NCBI GenBank assembly: GCA_013400975.1
Contig: WBMZ01000265.1
Location: forward strand, 27,134 to 91,133
DNA length: 64,000 nucleotides
Direction of reading: 5' to 3'
DNA from: Atrichornis clamosus
Taxonomy: Eukaryota; Chordata; Aves; Passeriformes; Menuridae
Below are positions 28,648 through 42,000 of the stretch, piece after piece. The position numbers were made by a program, and so were the translations under genes. Below the pieces are notes generated by a model that did not search any database, was not told the origin of the DNA, and was given only the letters and a program-made list of their open reading frames with translations. Every line of letters starts with the position of its first letter. Position 1 is the stretch's first letter.

Positions 28648-29103
28648 CTAAGCTATCATTTTGTCATATGATAGAATAGTAAGAAAGACAGTTCCTGTTT
28701 TTTCATCAGTATAACTTGAAATTTCAGCTATCATTTGTACTCTTGGCTGTTTATCAACATCGTGAAAGTACCACTCACATTCTCCTCCCTCTCCTGAGCC
28801 AGCATTCCTGATATGCTCCTTATAGCCTAAATGCCTCCACTGAATCCCAGGCAATCTGAAACCAACTGAAAAACGTACGTTCATTGCAGGGGGATTTGGA
28901 TCAGGCCCAGCAACGAGAACATTGCAAATTAGGAATGATGTGGAAAAGTGGGTGTCATGGCAGAAATATGTGCGTGGGCGCTTGTGTAAAACCTGTACAC
29001 AATATGCTTGTGCTGTGTTTTTCCAACTATTATTTCTTTTTAGCTGTTTATTTAAAAAGAATGCACTTAAAAGTTTTAATATTGATTTGATGCAGATTTT
29101 CAT
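28648..29103 (-). other. Unrecognised 151-codon open frame (possible exon-like remnant)
   Basis: This minus-strand frame of 151 codons ends in TAG at 28648-28650. The N-terminal half is Lys/Leu/Phe-rich and looks like chance translation. The C-terminal 75 or so residues look more protein-like, with a balanced charged composition and segments such as GGECEWYFHDVDKQPRVQM. A splice-acceptor-like TTTTTCAG precedes this half on the minus strand, so a terminal exon is imaginable. I recognise no family, see no AATAAA close downstream, and cannot exclude chance. Another long minus-strand frame lies 1.3 kb upstream in transcriptional terms. Confidence 0.2.
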
Positions 29104-30412
29104 TTAAAAAGTAAACAGGGAGAATCTTTATAAAGATGTTCTACTCTTATTCTGCAAAACCACCAGAATTTGAAGGCAGGGAACAATTTGACTGAAGTAC
29201 TCTTGAGAGACTCACAAGACGATCTTACTTTTGAGAGGATAGCTAAAGTACAGAACTGAACTTGTACTGTCTAAAAAAGGATTCATGCTGAATTGTTCTG
29301 TGCATGCTGTATGAAATTAGTGCACGCTGGAGAGTGTTTATTTGCACGATAAATGAAGATTTGACCAAACAAATCCCTCTTCGTGTTGCCAATATACTTT
29401 ATCTGCACTTTCCCAGATTCATCCTTAAATCCCCCCTCCCCATGCCTCCTGTTTTCTCCTTTTTTCTGCAAGGACTTCTAAATGCCTCCGTATTTGCTGA
29501 CAGCATCAGGCATTCATTACTGGGAAACTCACTGTTGAGACAATGAAACCATGCAGGGCGGGATGGCGTTGTCACTATCTTCTTCAGAGTCTGCCTTCAA
29601 TATGGGAAAAGTTCTTAAAACAGCTTCTACCATGGCTTCTCTCATGTCATTGTGACCTTTTGTTTTTGTGCAACTGGAGCTTCATTAGTTTGTTGCTGCA
29701 TGCACAATTTCCAATGGCTGCTTTGAAGACATGTTAATTATAGTAATAATTTCCAACTCATTTACTAGTCATTGACTATTTTCTTGCAAGGCAAAAGTGG
29801 AAATAAGATCTTGCCCAAACCACTCCTCATTGAACAGTAGTGCCTTAAGTCAAACCTCTATCTGGAATTTTTTTCCCCAGTAAATTTTGCCAGAAGCCGT
29901 CATTCTTCCAAGGTCTGTGCAAGTAACTGCATAATGCAAGCACTAATACACTAGATCATTTCACACGTTAGTAATAGGGGAAGCATTTACCCATCAGAGG
30001 AAGGGAAAAAAATCTATTAGATAGAACACTTCATTTACTGAAAGCTAAATAAGCTGTTATTCTGTGCAAGTTTGCAGTTGTGAACAAGCCTTTGGGCTGC
30101 ACTGCTTATTTGATCATCATAATCATCACTAGCTTTACTGTAGAAACTCCAACAAGAACTCCCTGTTTTGGGGCTTGATTCTGCAAGGAACTGAGTACCA
30201 CCTGGAAAGTATTTTATGTCCACAGTTTCTGGCTAAGGCAGTTTGAACTGACCTAGGCCTTTGGCCAGGATTTATCATGAGAAATATAGGTGTCTTTTCA
30301 AAAGGAGCCAAAGATAGTTATGTGTGAACATAATTGGTAAATGCACACAGTTGTCCATTTGCACATGCAAATTTGCTAACATAAATACAGACTGGCATGT
30401 GTATTCATTATT
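29104..30412. other. Noncoding stretch between two long minus-strand frames
   Basis: No repeat or gene is recognised. The 29.28-29.74 kb part is slightly richer in G and C, with short open frames on both strands. If the flanking minus-strand frames were exons of one gene this would be the intron, but their phases do not fit in a simple direct join at the sites I can see. Confidence 0.35.
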
Positions 30413-30871
30413 TTATGGACTCTGTCTTGGTACCTGCTTGAATGTAGCCCTCAGCCTTATTAGTTTCTTGGATTGAATAATGTGGTTTGACTGGATGTAA
30501 CCAGAAAATCTGACTTCTGCTTCAATTTTGGTGTTGTATTTCATGAAGCACACACTTTGAATGTTGATTGAAGCTTGCTCAGTTGAGCAATGCACAAAGG
30601 AGAAGCCCCCTCCTTCTGGTTGATGTATGGGAGAGTGATCATTTGTCATCTGCCATTCTCTTCTGCTGTTGTACAGGACTGTAAATGAAATGTCAATCTC
30701 TGTATTTCCTGCGGCCATCCTTTTTGCAGATGATTGGTGTCTCAAACTACAGAAGAGCTGACCTTCAGTGTTAGGTGCTGGTCCAGAGTGATTTACTTGA
30801 AAAGTTGGATGCGGTGGCATACCAGCTATTGAGTAATTTTGCTCATATTTTGTGTTCTCTTTGTTTCCCAC
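30413..30871 (-). other. Unrecognised 152-codon open frame
   Basis: This minus-strand frame ends in TAA at 30413-30415. Its first listed codon is GTG, so it has no ATG at that point; the first in-frame ATG is about 18 codons further in. The middle (residues about 55-130) alternates hydrophobic and polar residues in a way reminiscent of beta strands, for example TEIDISFTVLYNSRREW. A CAG/GTACC donor-like site lies near its end (intron side beginning at 30433). The upstream side has an AG but no pyrimidine tract. I cannot assign a family. It may be a diverged exon, an old insertion or chance. Confidence 0.2.
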
Positions 30872-31720
30872 ACTTGTTCAAATGGGAACAGTTGTGTTAA
30901 AGGGATGGTAACTAGTTACTCATGTGGTGGTATTTTAAGCTTTATTGCCAAAGGTGACAACATTGGGAACGATTCTTATGGTGTCAAGCCTGTTGCTGGG
31001 AGCTGGGGAGATTCCTCCTTCAGCTACAATGATCCAACCATGCTTTTTGCATTGAGTACTTGGGTAATTCCAGTTCAAGAAAGGTCGTCATGATTAATAG
31101 AGCAAGTGCTCTGAACATTGGTGGAGGAAGAGGAGCCACAGCTTTGGAGTGTCTCCAGCAGGAGCGCACTGCAGCCATGACTTTGACACTGTGCAGGCCC
31201 TGCACTTAGTAGAATACAACATTTATTTAAGCACTCTCTCAAACGAAAGGGAAACGCTCAGTGAGGCAGATCATATATTACACATTTCAGTGACAGCTCA
31301 TTCGTCACAGATCTGGTAACTGAGCAAATGGTACAGCTCTCTTTAGAAATGAAGGTTATTTTCATCTTTGAAAAATATTTTTTTTTCACTAATGCATAAA
31401 TGAATCCCCAACATTTTAAAATCTGATTACTTGCTTGAATGCAATTTCTTTTTTAATTGAAAGTACAACTCAGATTGAATAAAGGAATTTCTAACACTTT
31501 CTAGTTCAGCTGTGACAGAAGTTTTTCAAATACTGTAATCTTTTTTGAGATTTAGAAGTTTTACTTTTTGACCATGAGGACGGGCTGCAGAGGGCTTTAT
31601 TAGCAGTTACTGAAAGCCAGCATTGGGTTTTATCTAAAATTTTAGAAGAGGATTATAACAAATTTTGGTTTTGAGTGGTGAGTTATCATTTGTGAGCAGA
31701 GGGACCAACAGACTTGAAAG
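30872..31720. other. Noncoding stretch upstream of CR1
   Basis: No gene or repeat is recognised. A plus-strand frame at 30839-31093 (84 codons) and a GC-richer patch at about 31090-31205 are present without recognisable motifs. The stretch ends where CR1 similarity begins. Confidence 0.4.
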
Positions 31721-32279
31721 ACTGAGGAGGTGATCCTGCCCCTCTACTCAGCCCTGGTGAGGCACATCTGGAGTGTTGTGTCCAGTTCTGGGCACCTCAG
31801 TACAAGGGAGACATGAAGATCCTGGAGTGGGTCAGAGGAGGGCAACAAAGATGGTGAAGGGACAGGAGCATCTCTCTTACAAGGAAAAGCTGAGGAAGTT
31901 GAGCCTGTTCAGCCTCGAGAAGAGATGGCTGAGAGGGGACCTCATTAATGTCTGTCAGTATCTGAAGGGAGGGTGTCAGAGAATGGAGCCAGGCTCTGCT
32001 CAGGGGTGCTGAGGGATAGGACAAGAGGCAACAGGCAGGAACTGATGCACAGGAAGTTCCACCTGAACATGAGGAAGAGCTTCTTTGCTATTTAAGTGAC
32101 TGAGCACTTGAACAGATTGCCTAGAGAGGTGGTGGAGTCTCCCTTACTTGAAATATTGAAGAACCATTTGGGTGCAATCCTGTGCCATGTGCTCTGTGAT
32201 GACCCTGCTTGAGCAGGGAGGTTAGACCAGATGACCCCCTGTGGTCCCTTCCAGCCTTAACAATTCTGTGATTCTGTGA
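31721..32279 (+). mobile_element. CR1 LINE, 5'-truncated 3' end
   Basis: This is a plus-strand copy of the 3' end of a CR1 non-LTR retrotransposon. It contains, in the order of the family, the end of ORF2 (the segment reading like a large-group vertebrate CR1 from 'CTCTACTCAGCCCTGGTGAG' onward), the lysine/arginine-rich region and the 3' untranslated part with TTGAGCAGGGAGGTTAGACC. It ends in two tandem ATTCTGTG units at 32263-32278. CR1 copies lack a poly(A) tail and end in such octamers, which fits. Typical of the family, it is strongly 5'-truncated. Frameshifts and stops leave no usable frame, so it is a dead copy. It is the best-preserved CR1 in the window. Confidence 0.95.
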
Positions 32280-35200
32280 AAAACAAGTTTTAAAAGGGTA
32301 ATCTCTTGTCTCAAGCAAAAATTATTGTGAATTTTCTGATTTAATAATATTTATACATTTTCATGGAATTGTTAATTGTATTGTAGCAAATTTCTTGTTA
32401 TTTCAGGTACAATGTTATGTTTTTCTGTCTGTGTGTCTGTCTGCTCATTTTTGGGACCTGAAAGCTGGAGGGAAGCCAGATATTCTTTTTCTCTGTCTTC
32501 GAAAGTGAGTTGACATTAGCACAGAGTGGGTGATGGCACAGTGCGGCCACAGTGGGTGCAGGGTAAAGGCTGCTTTTGCTGAACTGCCATTCAGAATGGC
32601 TCAGACCCAACTTTTGTGGATGTTGCTGGTGATATTTCCACAGGCACAGACCACTGTGGAAAGTGACACCTTTACCGCAGTGGGCAGATCAGTGCAGAGA
32701 TGGTGGAAAAAGGACATTTGTGGGAGTGGGAGAGGAGGTTGTGTTTGTGCATGGTTGGCCCAGCACCCACCACCTCTGTGACTGTGGGGCTACACAGAAC
32801 AAACACAGAAGCCCTAGATAGTTTCTGTCAGACCAGTTCTAAAAACCTGCTATTTCAAATTTTAGTCATATGTATATATATTGATGGGGGGAGAGGAGAA
32901 GAATGTTCTTTATCTAACATGAGAACACATTTGTAGACCTGATCCAAGGCGTGTATATGAGTACACTCCTCTCTGTTGTCAGGAAATAGTTTGCAGTGTT
33001 TTCTCTGGTGGTAATTCATGCATGTTAAATCACATCATAAGTGTGTAGTCATTTGGATTCTCAAGGCAGTATGTTGTCAATTGCTTTGACTATTGTCCCT
33101 TGGGAACCCCAGATGGGTTGCTTGTTGCCTCATTTCTCTAAAGAACAGAGATTTAGTCATGGACAGAATATTAAAGGTTTTTTCTTTTTTTTTTCCTGTG
33201 TAAAAAAGTTGCATTCTTTATTTTCCTTCCATATAGATTATTTTATTGCTGTCTTGGAAAACAACAGTCTATGTAGATGATAAAAATGTCAGTAATCACA
33301 TAAATAACTTCCCACCTGTAGTAAAATACTGGCCCAGCTGTACCAAGCTGTGCAATTTGACAAGGGACTGATTTCAGTTTGCTACATAGCTAAAAAAAGA
33401 AGCCAGGTGAAACAACTGAATGCTGACATTTAAGTAGGAGTAATAAATCAAACTGGTGGGTGGGGGAAAGGAATGTTCCTGTCAACAGAAAGAAGCCTGC
33501 TTTTTTCATGTGAAAATGAAATGCATTTGCAAAGGCTGGCTTGTTCACACTCCATACCATTGCATATTAAAAAAAGGACTAAACAAACAAAAAAGTATAA
33601 TTGCAGCCTGTTAGATAAGTTCAGTAACCAGTGTTACAAGTGTCAAATTTATTAGAAGCACAACTTGAAAATATTTAACACAATAATTGTCTTTTTTGTC
33701 TATTCTGGTAATCTCTACACTTATATTCCTGCCACAGCTCCCCTTTATTATCTATATTTGTCAGTAAGAGCTTTCATTGAAAACTGAATTATCAATAGTC
33801 TCAAAACTAACCTTTAACTGGGAGATATTCCTAAGTCAACATTAATTTCATCCATGTTTGTGTCTGGCATGAGAGGAAACACGGTTGGTGTGGTGAGATG
33901 ATGTCTCTGCAGGAAACCTGTACAGGTTGAGGCAAGGGAGAAGTGAGGGGTAAAAAGCTGTAATAACTTTGAGTAGCATGGCACAAGCTTTTCATAGTGG
34001 CTAACAAGTCAATTTGCTTTGCGGAACACAAATGATTTGTTGTTTTTGGAATATTTTGTTAATCAGGTTTCTGGTCCCACCTCTACTGCTTTGGGTCTTT
34101 GGTGAGTTCTTTATTACAGGGCTAGGGATTATTCCTGTAAATCTATAATGAGTCTCCAGTTTGTCCTTGTGGAACTGACTCTGTCATAGTCTGAGGGAAC
34201 TTATTTTCCTGAATAGATAAATTCTTTGTTGGACCTATGTAGTGCGTATAGGTAACACCTCCTGATATTTTCCTCTCAAAATTGCTCCCTCTCATGTACT
34301 AGGAGCTGCAGTTAGGAATGAATACTTTCCATCATCTGGTCTAGTAAGTGCCATCTCAATTTTAGGCTCTTAGGCTGAATATCCAAACAAAACTTATGTG
34401 TCTATAGGAGTGAATAAAGACTTCTCCTCCAAAAGACAATCACAGAAAACCATTATTACTAACAATAATAAAAAATACTTTCTGATCCATAGAAGAATAT
34501 TTGAACTCAAATATTTACTTCCTTGAAATAATTGAAATTGTCAGCCTGACAATTTTTTCCATGTTTCAAGTGATATATTGTTGAAGCGTGTCCATGGTGT
34601 GTTAAGTTTACCAAACTTCAGTGTAATTTTGGTGCTATTGCCCACAGGTGAATTACCCAAATGACATATACGATGTGTCTCATTTTCAAACTGGGTTTGT
34701 ATGGCTTTATACATGAATAACAAACTGTCTTAATGTATGCTGTGCAAAAATGCATGTGAAATGTGTTTGTTGCTGTTATTTGTTGGATTCATAGGAGTAC
34801 TTCTGTGCTAGCTGACCCAGTGCAGTTCAGCTGCTGGCTCATGGGAGGGTTTTTTAGCACACTGCTTTTCTCATGAAGGAATTGTTGCCATTAAATCTGT
34901 ATGATAGAAGATAACAGAGCTGGAAATATACCTGCAACCTTGCTTGTGACATTTCAAGGACTGATATGAATCATGGTAATATGAAGTCATGGTTATTTTT
35001 GCACACAGATGAATGTATGTAAGTGCGTAGATGGACTATATATACATATATAAATTTGTGGAAGAGTCAAGTGACAAATAGGCCTCAAGATTACTTGAAA
35101 ATATAGCTGAATGTCACTAGCTAGAATTACAATCTGATGTTACATCCACCTGGTGCTCCAAAGGACTCCTGAAACTAAAATTTAGGCTATTTCTCTTCAT

Positions 35201-38200
35201 GTTTCTGTGGTGTGTGAGCAGCAATTCATAGACTGAGAACAGTGTATAAGGTGATCTTTTAAAATTAATTTTAATGAGTGATGTGAGTCTTACATGGGTT
35301 ATAATACTTATGATGATTACAGAATTGAGAGAAAAGTAGAGGGGAAGTGTCTGTTTTAGAGGAAGGTACTGATCTACTCTCCCAGAAATAATATGTGAAT
35401 ATTATCAGTATGTGCAGTATCATAATACTCTTCCATGATAAGTAACAGATGAGATGCTGTAGTGTTGCAACTGCAGTGAAAGCAGTTTCAATGGCACTCA
35501 TTGTTTGACACTAATGAATGTAGATTCTCCAGGCTGGACTGCTTTACCAGATTTTCCTCTGAAAGTCGGTAGAGAAGATCTGTTCACAGGACTCCCCAAA
35601 CCTGTTCCAGGTCCTCGCACTGAACCTGGTCTAGATCTGATACAGATCTGGAATTTGTTAATGTGCACTGAAAGCCATAACAAAATATGGTGGTTGATGT
35701 ATTCTGTTTCAAAAACAGATCTTCCTCCGAGCGATTAAAAGAATCTCATTGTACTACACCCTCTCCAAATTCTATTGAGAGCATTGTAATTTGGGAGTGT
35801 CTAATCAAACTTAATGTACAGGTGGCACATATAGAAGTAAGGACATTAAAGTTGCCTAATATTTATAATAGCCTATCTTCACTTGCTTATAATATTGCCA
35901 AAATTGAGTGATTTCAGTTAATATTTTCTGTGTGGAATATCTGCTTCAGCCTAAACTGTTTTGGAAAATGTTCAGGGAGAGTGATTCAGCCGTTGCTAAG
36001 AAAGCACCAGGTGGGGGTAGTTCACCTGGGTTTAAAGATATGTAGATAATATATTAAAAAAATCTAGTAACTTTGTGTTTTTAAGGACATGGAGAGGTCA
36101 GAATTTGGTGGTCATTTATGTCTTTTGTCATTCTGTGAGAAAACCAGAGAGTTTTGTTCAAATTGTAAGCTTCTTAAAGTCTTACATATGTGTGTATCCT
36201 ATTGAGATTTGATAGATTTTTGGCAGCATTGTCTGAAGGATCCATTCACATTAAACATATCCTGGCCCCTATATTTTCCAATCTGCTAACCAGACTGTGT
36301 GTCTGCTTCATGACCATAATTTGTATTCTAGGCCAGGGCTCTAAGGGGCAATTAGGATTTTTCACTCCTTTTTCTTCTTGTCTAGCTGCTCAGCTTCACT
36401 GTAATGCAACTCATGAAAGTATAGATTTTGCTCTTATTGGAAAACAGTGCTATATCTCAGTTAAAGACCCAATTCATGTTACCAGTTGTATAGCAGATAT
36501 TACAATATTGTGTCCTAACTTGACTGGACATCTTTATTAACATTGTTGCTACGTATGAAGTTGAATTCCAACCTGGATTACACTTGTTTACTCCTGAAAT
36601 TTACATATAAACCCAACCTGTACATATAGATTTTTCACACAGTCATTTGCATGCATAAATATGTGTTGCTTAATGGTATTTTGACTCATTGCAGCCCTTG
36701 AACCATCCTGTTCAAGGTGAATGACTGAAGTTTGAGTTAATTGTTCCATCTGGTAGTCTGAATTCATAGGCAAGAGCATGCCTGGAGCACTTGAGGGATA
36801 AATCTTCTCTTTGTGGTTTAAATAGTTTATATAGAGCTGTCTGGCAATAATACATACTTTCTACCCCAAGTCTTCTCCAAGTCCCATTCAAGGCTGGTAA
36901 TTGGGAACGTGCTTTACTAGTTAGCTGCTACTGATTTCCGTGTGTTTTCCAACCCACAATGAAGTTTTAATTTTAATTGAAGAAGAAAGAGTGAAGAGTT
37001 TCATAGTGAGACAGCTTTTTCCTGACGTGCATGATGATGAGGGACAAAGAGAAAGCCACAAATATCCTAAAGACACAAATTAAAGATCCTGTTTTCTATA
37101 ACTACTCTGCAGTGTGCTGTAGCAAGCTTTATGTAACAACTCTCCTCGTCACAACGTAGGTTGCATTGTGGCAGCAGACTTCTTTGAAAAAAGTATTAAG
37201 CAGAGTCTAAATTTCAGCTGAATACACAGCTTTAACAAAAAAGAAAAAGAAATCCATTTGTTTTCTTTCTTAATGGCCAGCCATTAGTGATTCTGAAAAT
37301 AGAATGCATTTTGAAAGTAGTTTAAGAGGTACTTTCATCAATCTTTATTATTTATTGGTTGACTCGGATGACAGATTTGAGCTACTTTATAGTTGAAGGT
37401 GTGGCTGATGGTTTGTGTGCCCTTCTTGACCTTGTCAAGGGCAAATGTAGTTTAAAGTTGTTTATAAACTATAAATCTCATGGTAAAGGATGATGTGTGC
37501 AGTATACTTCTTAAATGATTAAAAGTACTTTGTGTAAACAGGATACTGCAGTGGGGAAGTCTCTGAAGAGTGTGATTCTGCTCAGACTGTTGTGAACAGA
37601 CACGTGGTAGAAGCTGATCCTTAAAGAAAGGTTTCTGTCACTACACTTGGTGGTGGTGGCAATAATTTTGTGGGTAATCGCTGCACGTAGCAATGAAACT
37701 ACTATGAGATGTTGATGTTTACAGTTTTAGAGAAATTAAGTTAAAAGTAAGTTCCATTAAGGTTTCAAGAAAACTACTCACAGTGATCAAAAAAGACTGC
37801 TCTGTTCCTCACCTCCTGAGAATCTAGAGGGAAATGGTGAGAGCAGGCTGCAATGGCTTGGGTGTTCCATCTCAAATTGGATGCCTATGACTGTTAGACA
37901 TTTGCCCTTTAATTATCCTGATTCCAAGGCCTGTCCTGCCTCTGGACTCATTCATTGATTCTGTAGCACTGGACGCACTTCTCCACAATTTTTACCCATA
38001 TTATAGTGCTCGAATGTAGTCGGTGTGTAAAGAATGTGATACTGATTGCTACCCTGTGCCTAACTTAGACAAGGCAGAACAGAATTAGAGTATCTGGGAA
38101 AACTGTTTGAAATGCCTTTTTCAAAGTAAAGACTAGAAATTTCAAGACTTGTAGTTCTAAGAAAAACTGTATGCGAGACTGAACGGGCTTGCCACGGCAT

Positions 38201-41200
38201 GTGGATAAATCTATTAGTTTATTCTATTCATGGTTCATAAAATTATACCAATTCCTGTGAATATATTAGAAAGTTTTCATCCTAGAGAGCTTAAACTGAT
38301 TGCAAAGTGGTATAAAACAGTACAATTTTGGCACTGTAAAGTTACCATGATTAAGTGGTGAAAAAAAATTGCATATTTGGTGGTGTGATAAAATAGAAAC
38401 AGGAATGATTGCCTGCTGACACTGGTTTTGCAAGATCACATTTCATCCCAATGTAATAGAGAATTAGCTTCTCTACTTCCTGCATGAGGCTCTAAATCCT
38501 CTCCTTGTGTAAGACTTTTTAATATTCTTTATGAATGGTGTATTATAATCCTGTGTTGTTCCTCCCCTCTCCACCCCATTGTCAGTTTACCCATTAGATT
38601 TTAGAGGAAAAAACTTCACAAAAGTCTGGCATTGTGGAAGCTGAGGGTAATTTAATGTCCCCCTAATATTATTATTTAACTGCAGAGGTAGAACTAAATG
38701 GCAGAGACTTGTACACATTTCCCAGTTCACATCTTAAGTTTGCATATTTAGAGCATTGCTCTGGTACACAGATCTTTAACTAGAAGATTAGGTTGTGAGT
38801 CTGCATTTCCTCAGACGTAAAGAGTTGGGATTTAGGCTTCAAACTGAGTCCTCCCCATGTAATTGTTTTACACTTCCACATACTACTTTTACCAATTTCT
38901 GGAATATTTAGATAGAAATAGTTTAATTTCATATCTCCCACTGAGTAGCATTCATACTCCTCTGAATGAGTTTACAAAGGGCATCTCAAAGGCCAAGTTA
39001 TATTTTATCTGTTTCAGAGACTTCTATTGAAAGTATACCAAACATCCTGCTGTGATGCAGTTCTAGACATGCTTCCCTCTGGCATGTAGAGGTGAAGGCC
39101 CTAAGCAAGGTTTGTATTAATTTTGCTCTGTAAATATAAGCTGTAAAAGAGCGACCAGCTGTGACAGCTAATCTGACCCTGTACACAAGGTTTTTGTCAA
39201 AATTGAAGGACAAGACCCCTTCTAATTTCACAAAAGCAATGCTTTTCATGTAGTGTTTGCAACCAAAGTGCAAAAAGACAGTACTGGTATGTGAAAAGGA
39301 AAAACTAACTGGACACTAAGTGTGTTTCAGCATGAGCAGGGACTGGACTGCAATTCCTTTAAATCAACTGCATGAATTGCTCCTCCTTTTGTGGTGTCTG
39401 CTTCTGCTTTTCATCAAGAAACAGGAAGGAAACTTTCCTGTTGTGCATAATAGCTTTCTTTAGTTCTTGCCAGCTTTGCTTATCAACCTGTCAGAATCCA
39501 GATTGTCTTCAGTAAGGCAATAATAACAATTAAGAGGAAAAAGGGAGAGGGGTACGTGGAGTCTGTCATTGGAATTTAGTGCATTTTCACACAAGGGGAG
39601 TGGACGGAACTGAGGAGTGATGGAAGAAATGTATAGAAAGTTACAGAGAGGTCACACCATACTAACTTTTTTGTTAAAATATTGGGGAGAAAAAAAATCT
39701 GTTTCCCTGTGCTTCATTTGAAAATTAAAAGTTTTATATTAAACTGTTAATACTCCAGGTCTTAAATGGCTGCCCTGAACATTTTGAAACCAAGCTGCTT
39801 CTATGTTTAGTATGGAAATTACTTACCTAGCTTATGTGGCAGTTTGGAGTTTAGTTTAGGTGTTTAGTTCAACATATGAACTAAATATTAGAGAATCACA
39901 GTTAGGCACATGCCAAAAACAACACTTCAGAACGAATTTAAATCCATCATAGAGCTTCCTCATTGTCTCGACTTAGAATTTTGAGCTTTTTTCAGCCAAA
40001 CCAGAACTATATGATCAAGAAGTATGGCCTTTAATAATATATGGTGGGCTTCAGAGTCTGTATCCACACTAGGATTTTGCAACTTGGACATTTCTTGAAG
40101 CCAAGGTATGATTTTGTTTTTCATCCCACAAACACTCGCAGTCCAAAAGAAGTTCTTTTACTGCTGCAGATGCTATAGCCCACTCACTGTGGATGAGGAC
40201 ATTGGAATCTGTCTCTCACTGAGTGTCTTTGCAGGTATCTGACAGAAATTGCCTTAACCAGGTAAATTTATTTCATCAGCTGTTAAATACTGAACTTCTG
40301 AACTTTAAGGAGCAAGAATGAATAGTAAAAGTTGAAAATCCACAAGAGGATATAATTGATCTCCTTATAGCTCAACTGATCCAAAACATATTTTTGCAAA
40401 TACATATTCCAAGAACCACCCACACAGTCACTGATCTGAGCAGACTAAGCAGCATTAAATGGTAATGCTTTTTCCTTTAGCATTTTTTGATGGTTAGCAG
40501 AGTTGCCAGTCTACTGAAGAACAGGTCTTTTATAACCCCTCCGAAATTGCCAAAACATTATATAAATTGATGAGTGGATAACATTTTTTGCTCTAAGGAA
40601 ATGTTTCAAATCTTCCTAGATAGCTATTGGTGTGGTTTTACCTTATTCCAGTCCTATTTAATAGCTGCTTGTCCAAATGTTTGTTGGTTTTGGCCATAAG
40701 AGGAATACATACCCAAAGTACTTTGTGTGTATTACCAAGATATGCAGGAACTATTTTTCATTTGCATGTAACTGAGGTAAAATAATACTGTTAGAAAGGA
40801 AAGTAGCAATATAACTGCTCAAAAATTTAGAAAATGCTTTACAGGCTGTATATATATACTTAGGCTAATTTTGCCGATGTACCTGCAACGTAGATTTTAA
40901 GTGGTTTTCTGAGATGAAAAAAGCCCTGCAATTGAGTCAATACTCTTCTAAATAATGACTTCTCTAACTATAATTAAGCTTGGTCTCTTCTAGCTAAGAT
41001 GTCTTAAACATAACCCAGAGTCTATGTGGCAAGCTTTTTATTGCTGTAGAGCAGTATATCTGGTGGAGAATCCCATGAGGAATTTGAACAACCTCTGGCT
41101 CACTGATTTTTCACTAATATTTCTGTCAGATTGAGAAGGTGGGCCCCATCTTGGCAGATGCAGAGAAAGAGGCTGGATAAACTGCAGCATGAGTTCTTTG

Positions 41201-41867
41201 ATTTGCTTTGTTACTTTTCAATTAAAAATATATTCAGACATGATGTGAGACATTTTCCTCAAGATGAATACATTGAATCACTTGAAACTTTTCAGATCAC
41301 TAATTTTCTGGCAATAGTAGAGCTAATAATACAGTGGCACTCTGTCCTCCAACAAAACACTTAATTTTCCTATTGAAGATAATTAGAAAATCTTTCACCA
41401 CTCAAAAGGATAAGCAAATAGAAAATGCATGATTTTATCTGATCAATATGTTATTTTAGGTTGTGAGCTTAGAAGACCACGTTGACTACAGTGGATTAGA
41501 GTTAACAAAATTCTCTTTACACTGCTTATATCTTAAATAATGCCTTGTTCCATATGCACTCAGATCAGCAGACTTCTATCAAGTTCCATGGTCTATAGCT
41601 GGAGCTGCAAATTTTTCTCAAGATACATTTCCAAATAGTGATTAATTCCGAGATAAGTGTGATATGTGCTGTTGATTCTGTCCTGCTCCTTGCATTCTTT
41701 GCAGTCTTAAATGTACTGTTTGTATATTGTACTATTTACTGGGCTACATGTTACTTGAAAGAAGAAAACTTCTGAAGCTGATGCGACCTCAATCTTTACT
41801 CAGTGAATTCACTCAAAAACACTTAATTTATGTTGCTTTATAACAACACCTCCAGGGTCAATTCTTT
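32280..41867. other. Long unique AT-rich noncoding stretch
   Basis: About 9.6 kb without a recognisable gene or transposon. The longest frame (36190-36540 plus, 116 codons) shows no recognisable motif. Small local features are a T-rich run near 33180-33194 and AT-alternating runs near 35038-35052. Nothing suggests an RNA gene or promoter. Confidence 0.5.
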
Positions 41868-42000
41868 CAGCCACTCCTCACAGGGCCAGTGCTCCAGCCC
41901 CCCGCATTGTGGTGGCCTTCACTGAGATTGCTCCCATTTATCAACATCTTTCCTGCCCTGGGGGGCCCACGCCTGGGCACGGTGGTGTGATGTGATCTCT
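41868..42000 (-). mobile_element. CR1 LINE fragment, degenerate, antisense
   Basis: The plus strand reads like the reverse complement of the CR1 ORF2 end: CAGCCACTCCTCACAGGG, TGCTCCAGCCCC, a diverged TTTGTGGCCTTC-type block, CATCTTTCCTG and GGGGGGCCCACGCCTGGGCAC follow one another in the family order. The copy is more diverged than the one at 31.7 kb and lacks both ends. GC content is visibly above the flanks, as for other CR1 pieces. The right boundary is uncertain and might extend to about 42055. Confidence 0.7.

Noticed and set aside
31773..32012. Open frames within the CR1 copy at 31.7 kb
   Set aside because: They are parts of the dead LINE 3' end or shadows of it, not separate genes.
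36190..36540. 116-codon plus-strand frame with hydrophobic start
   Set aside because: The hydrophobic first third could mimic a membrane segment, but T-rich DNA gives this automatically and no family is recognisable.
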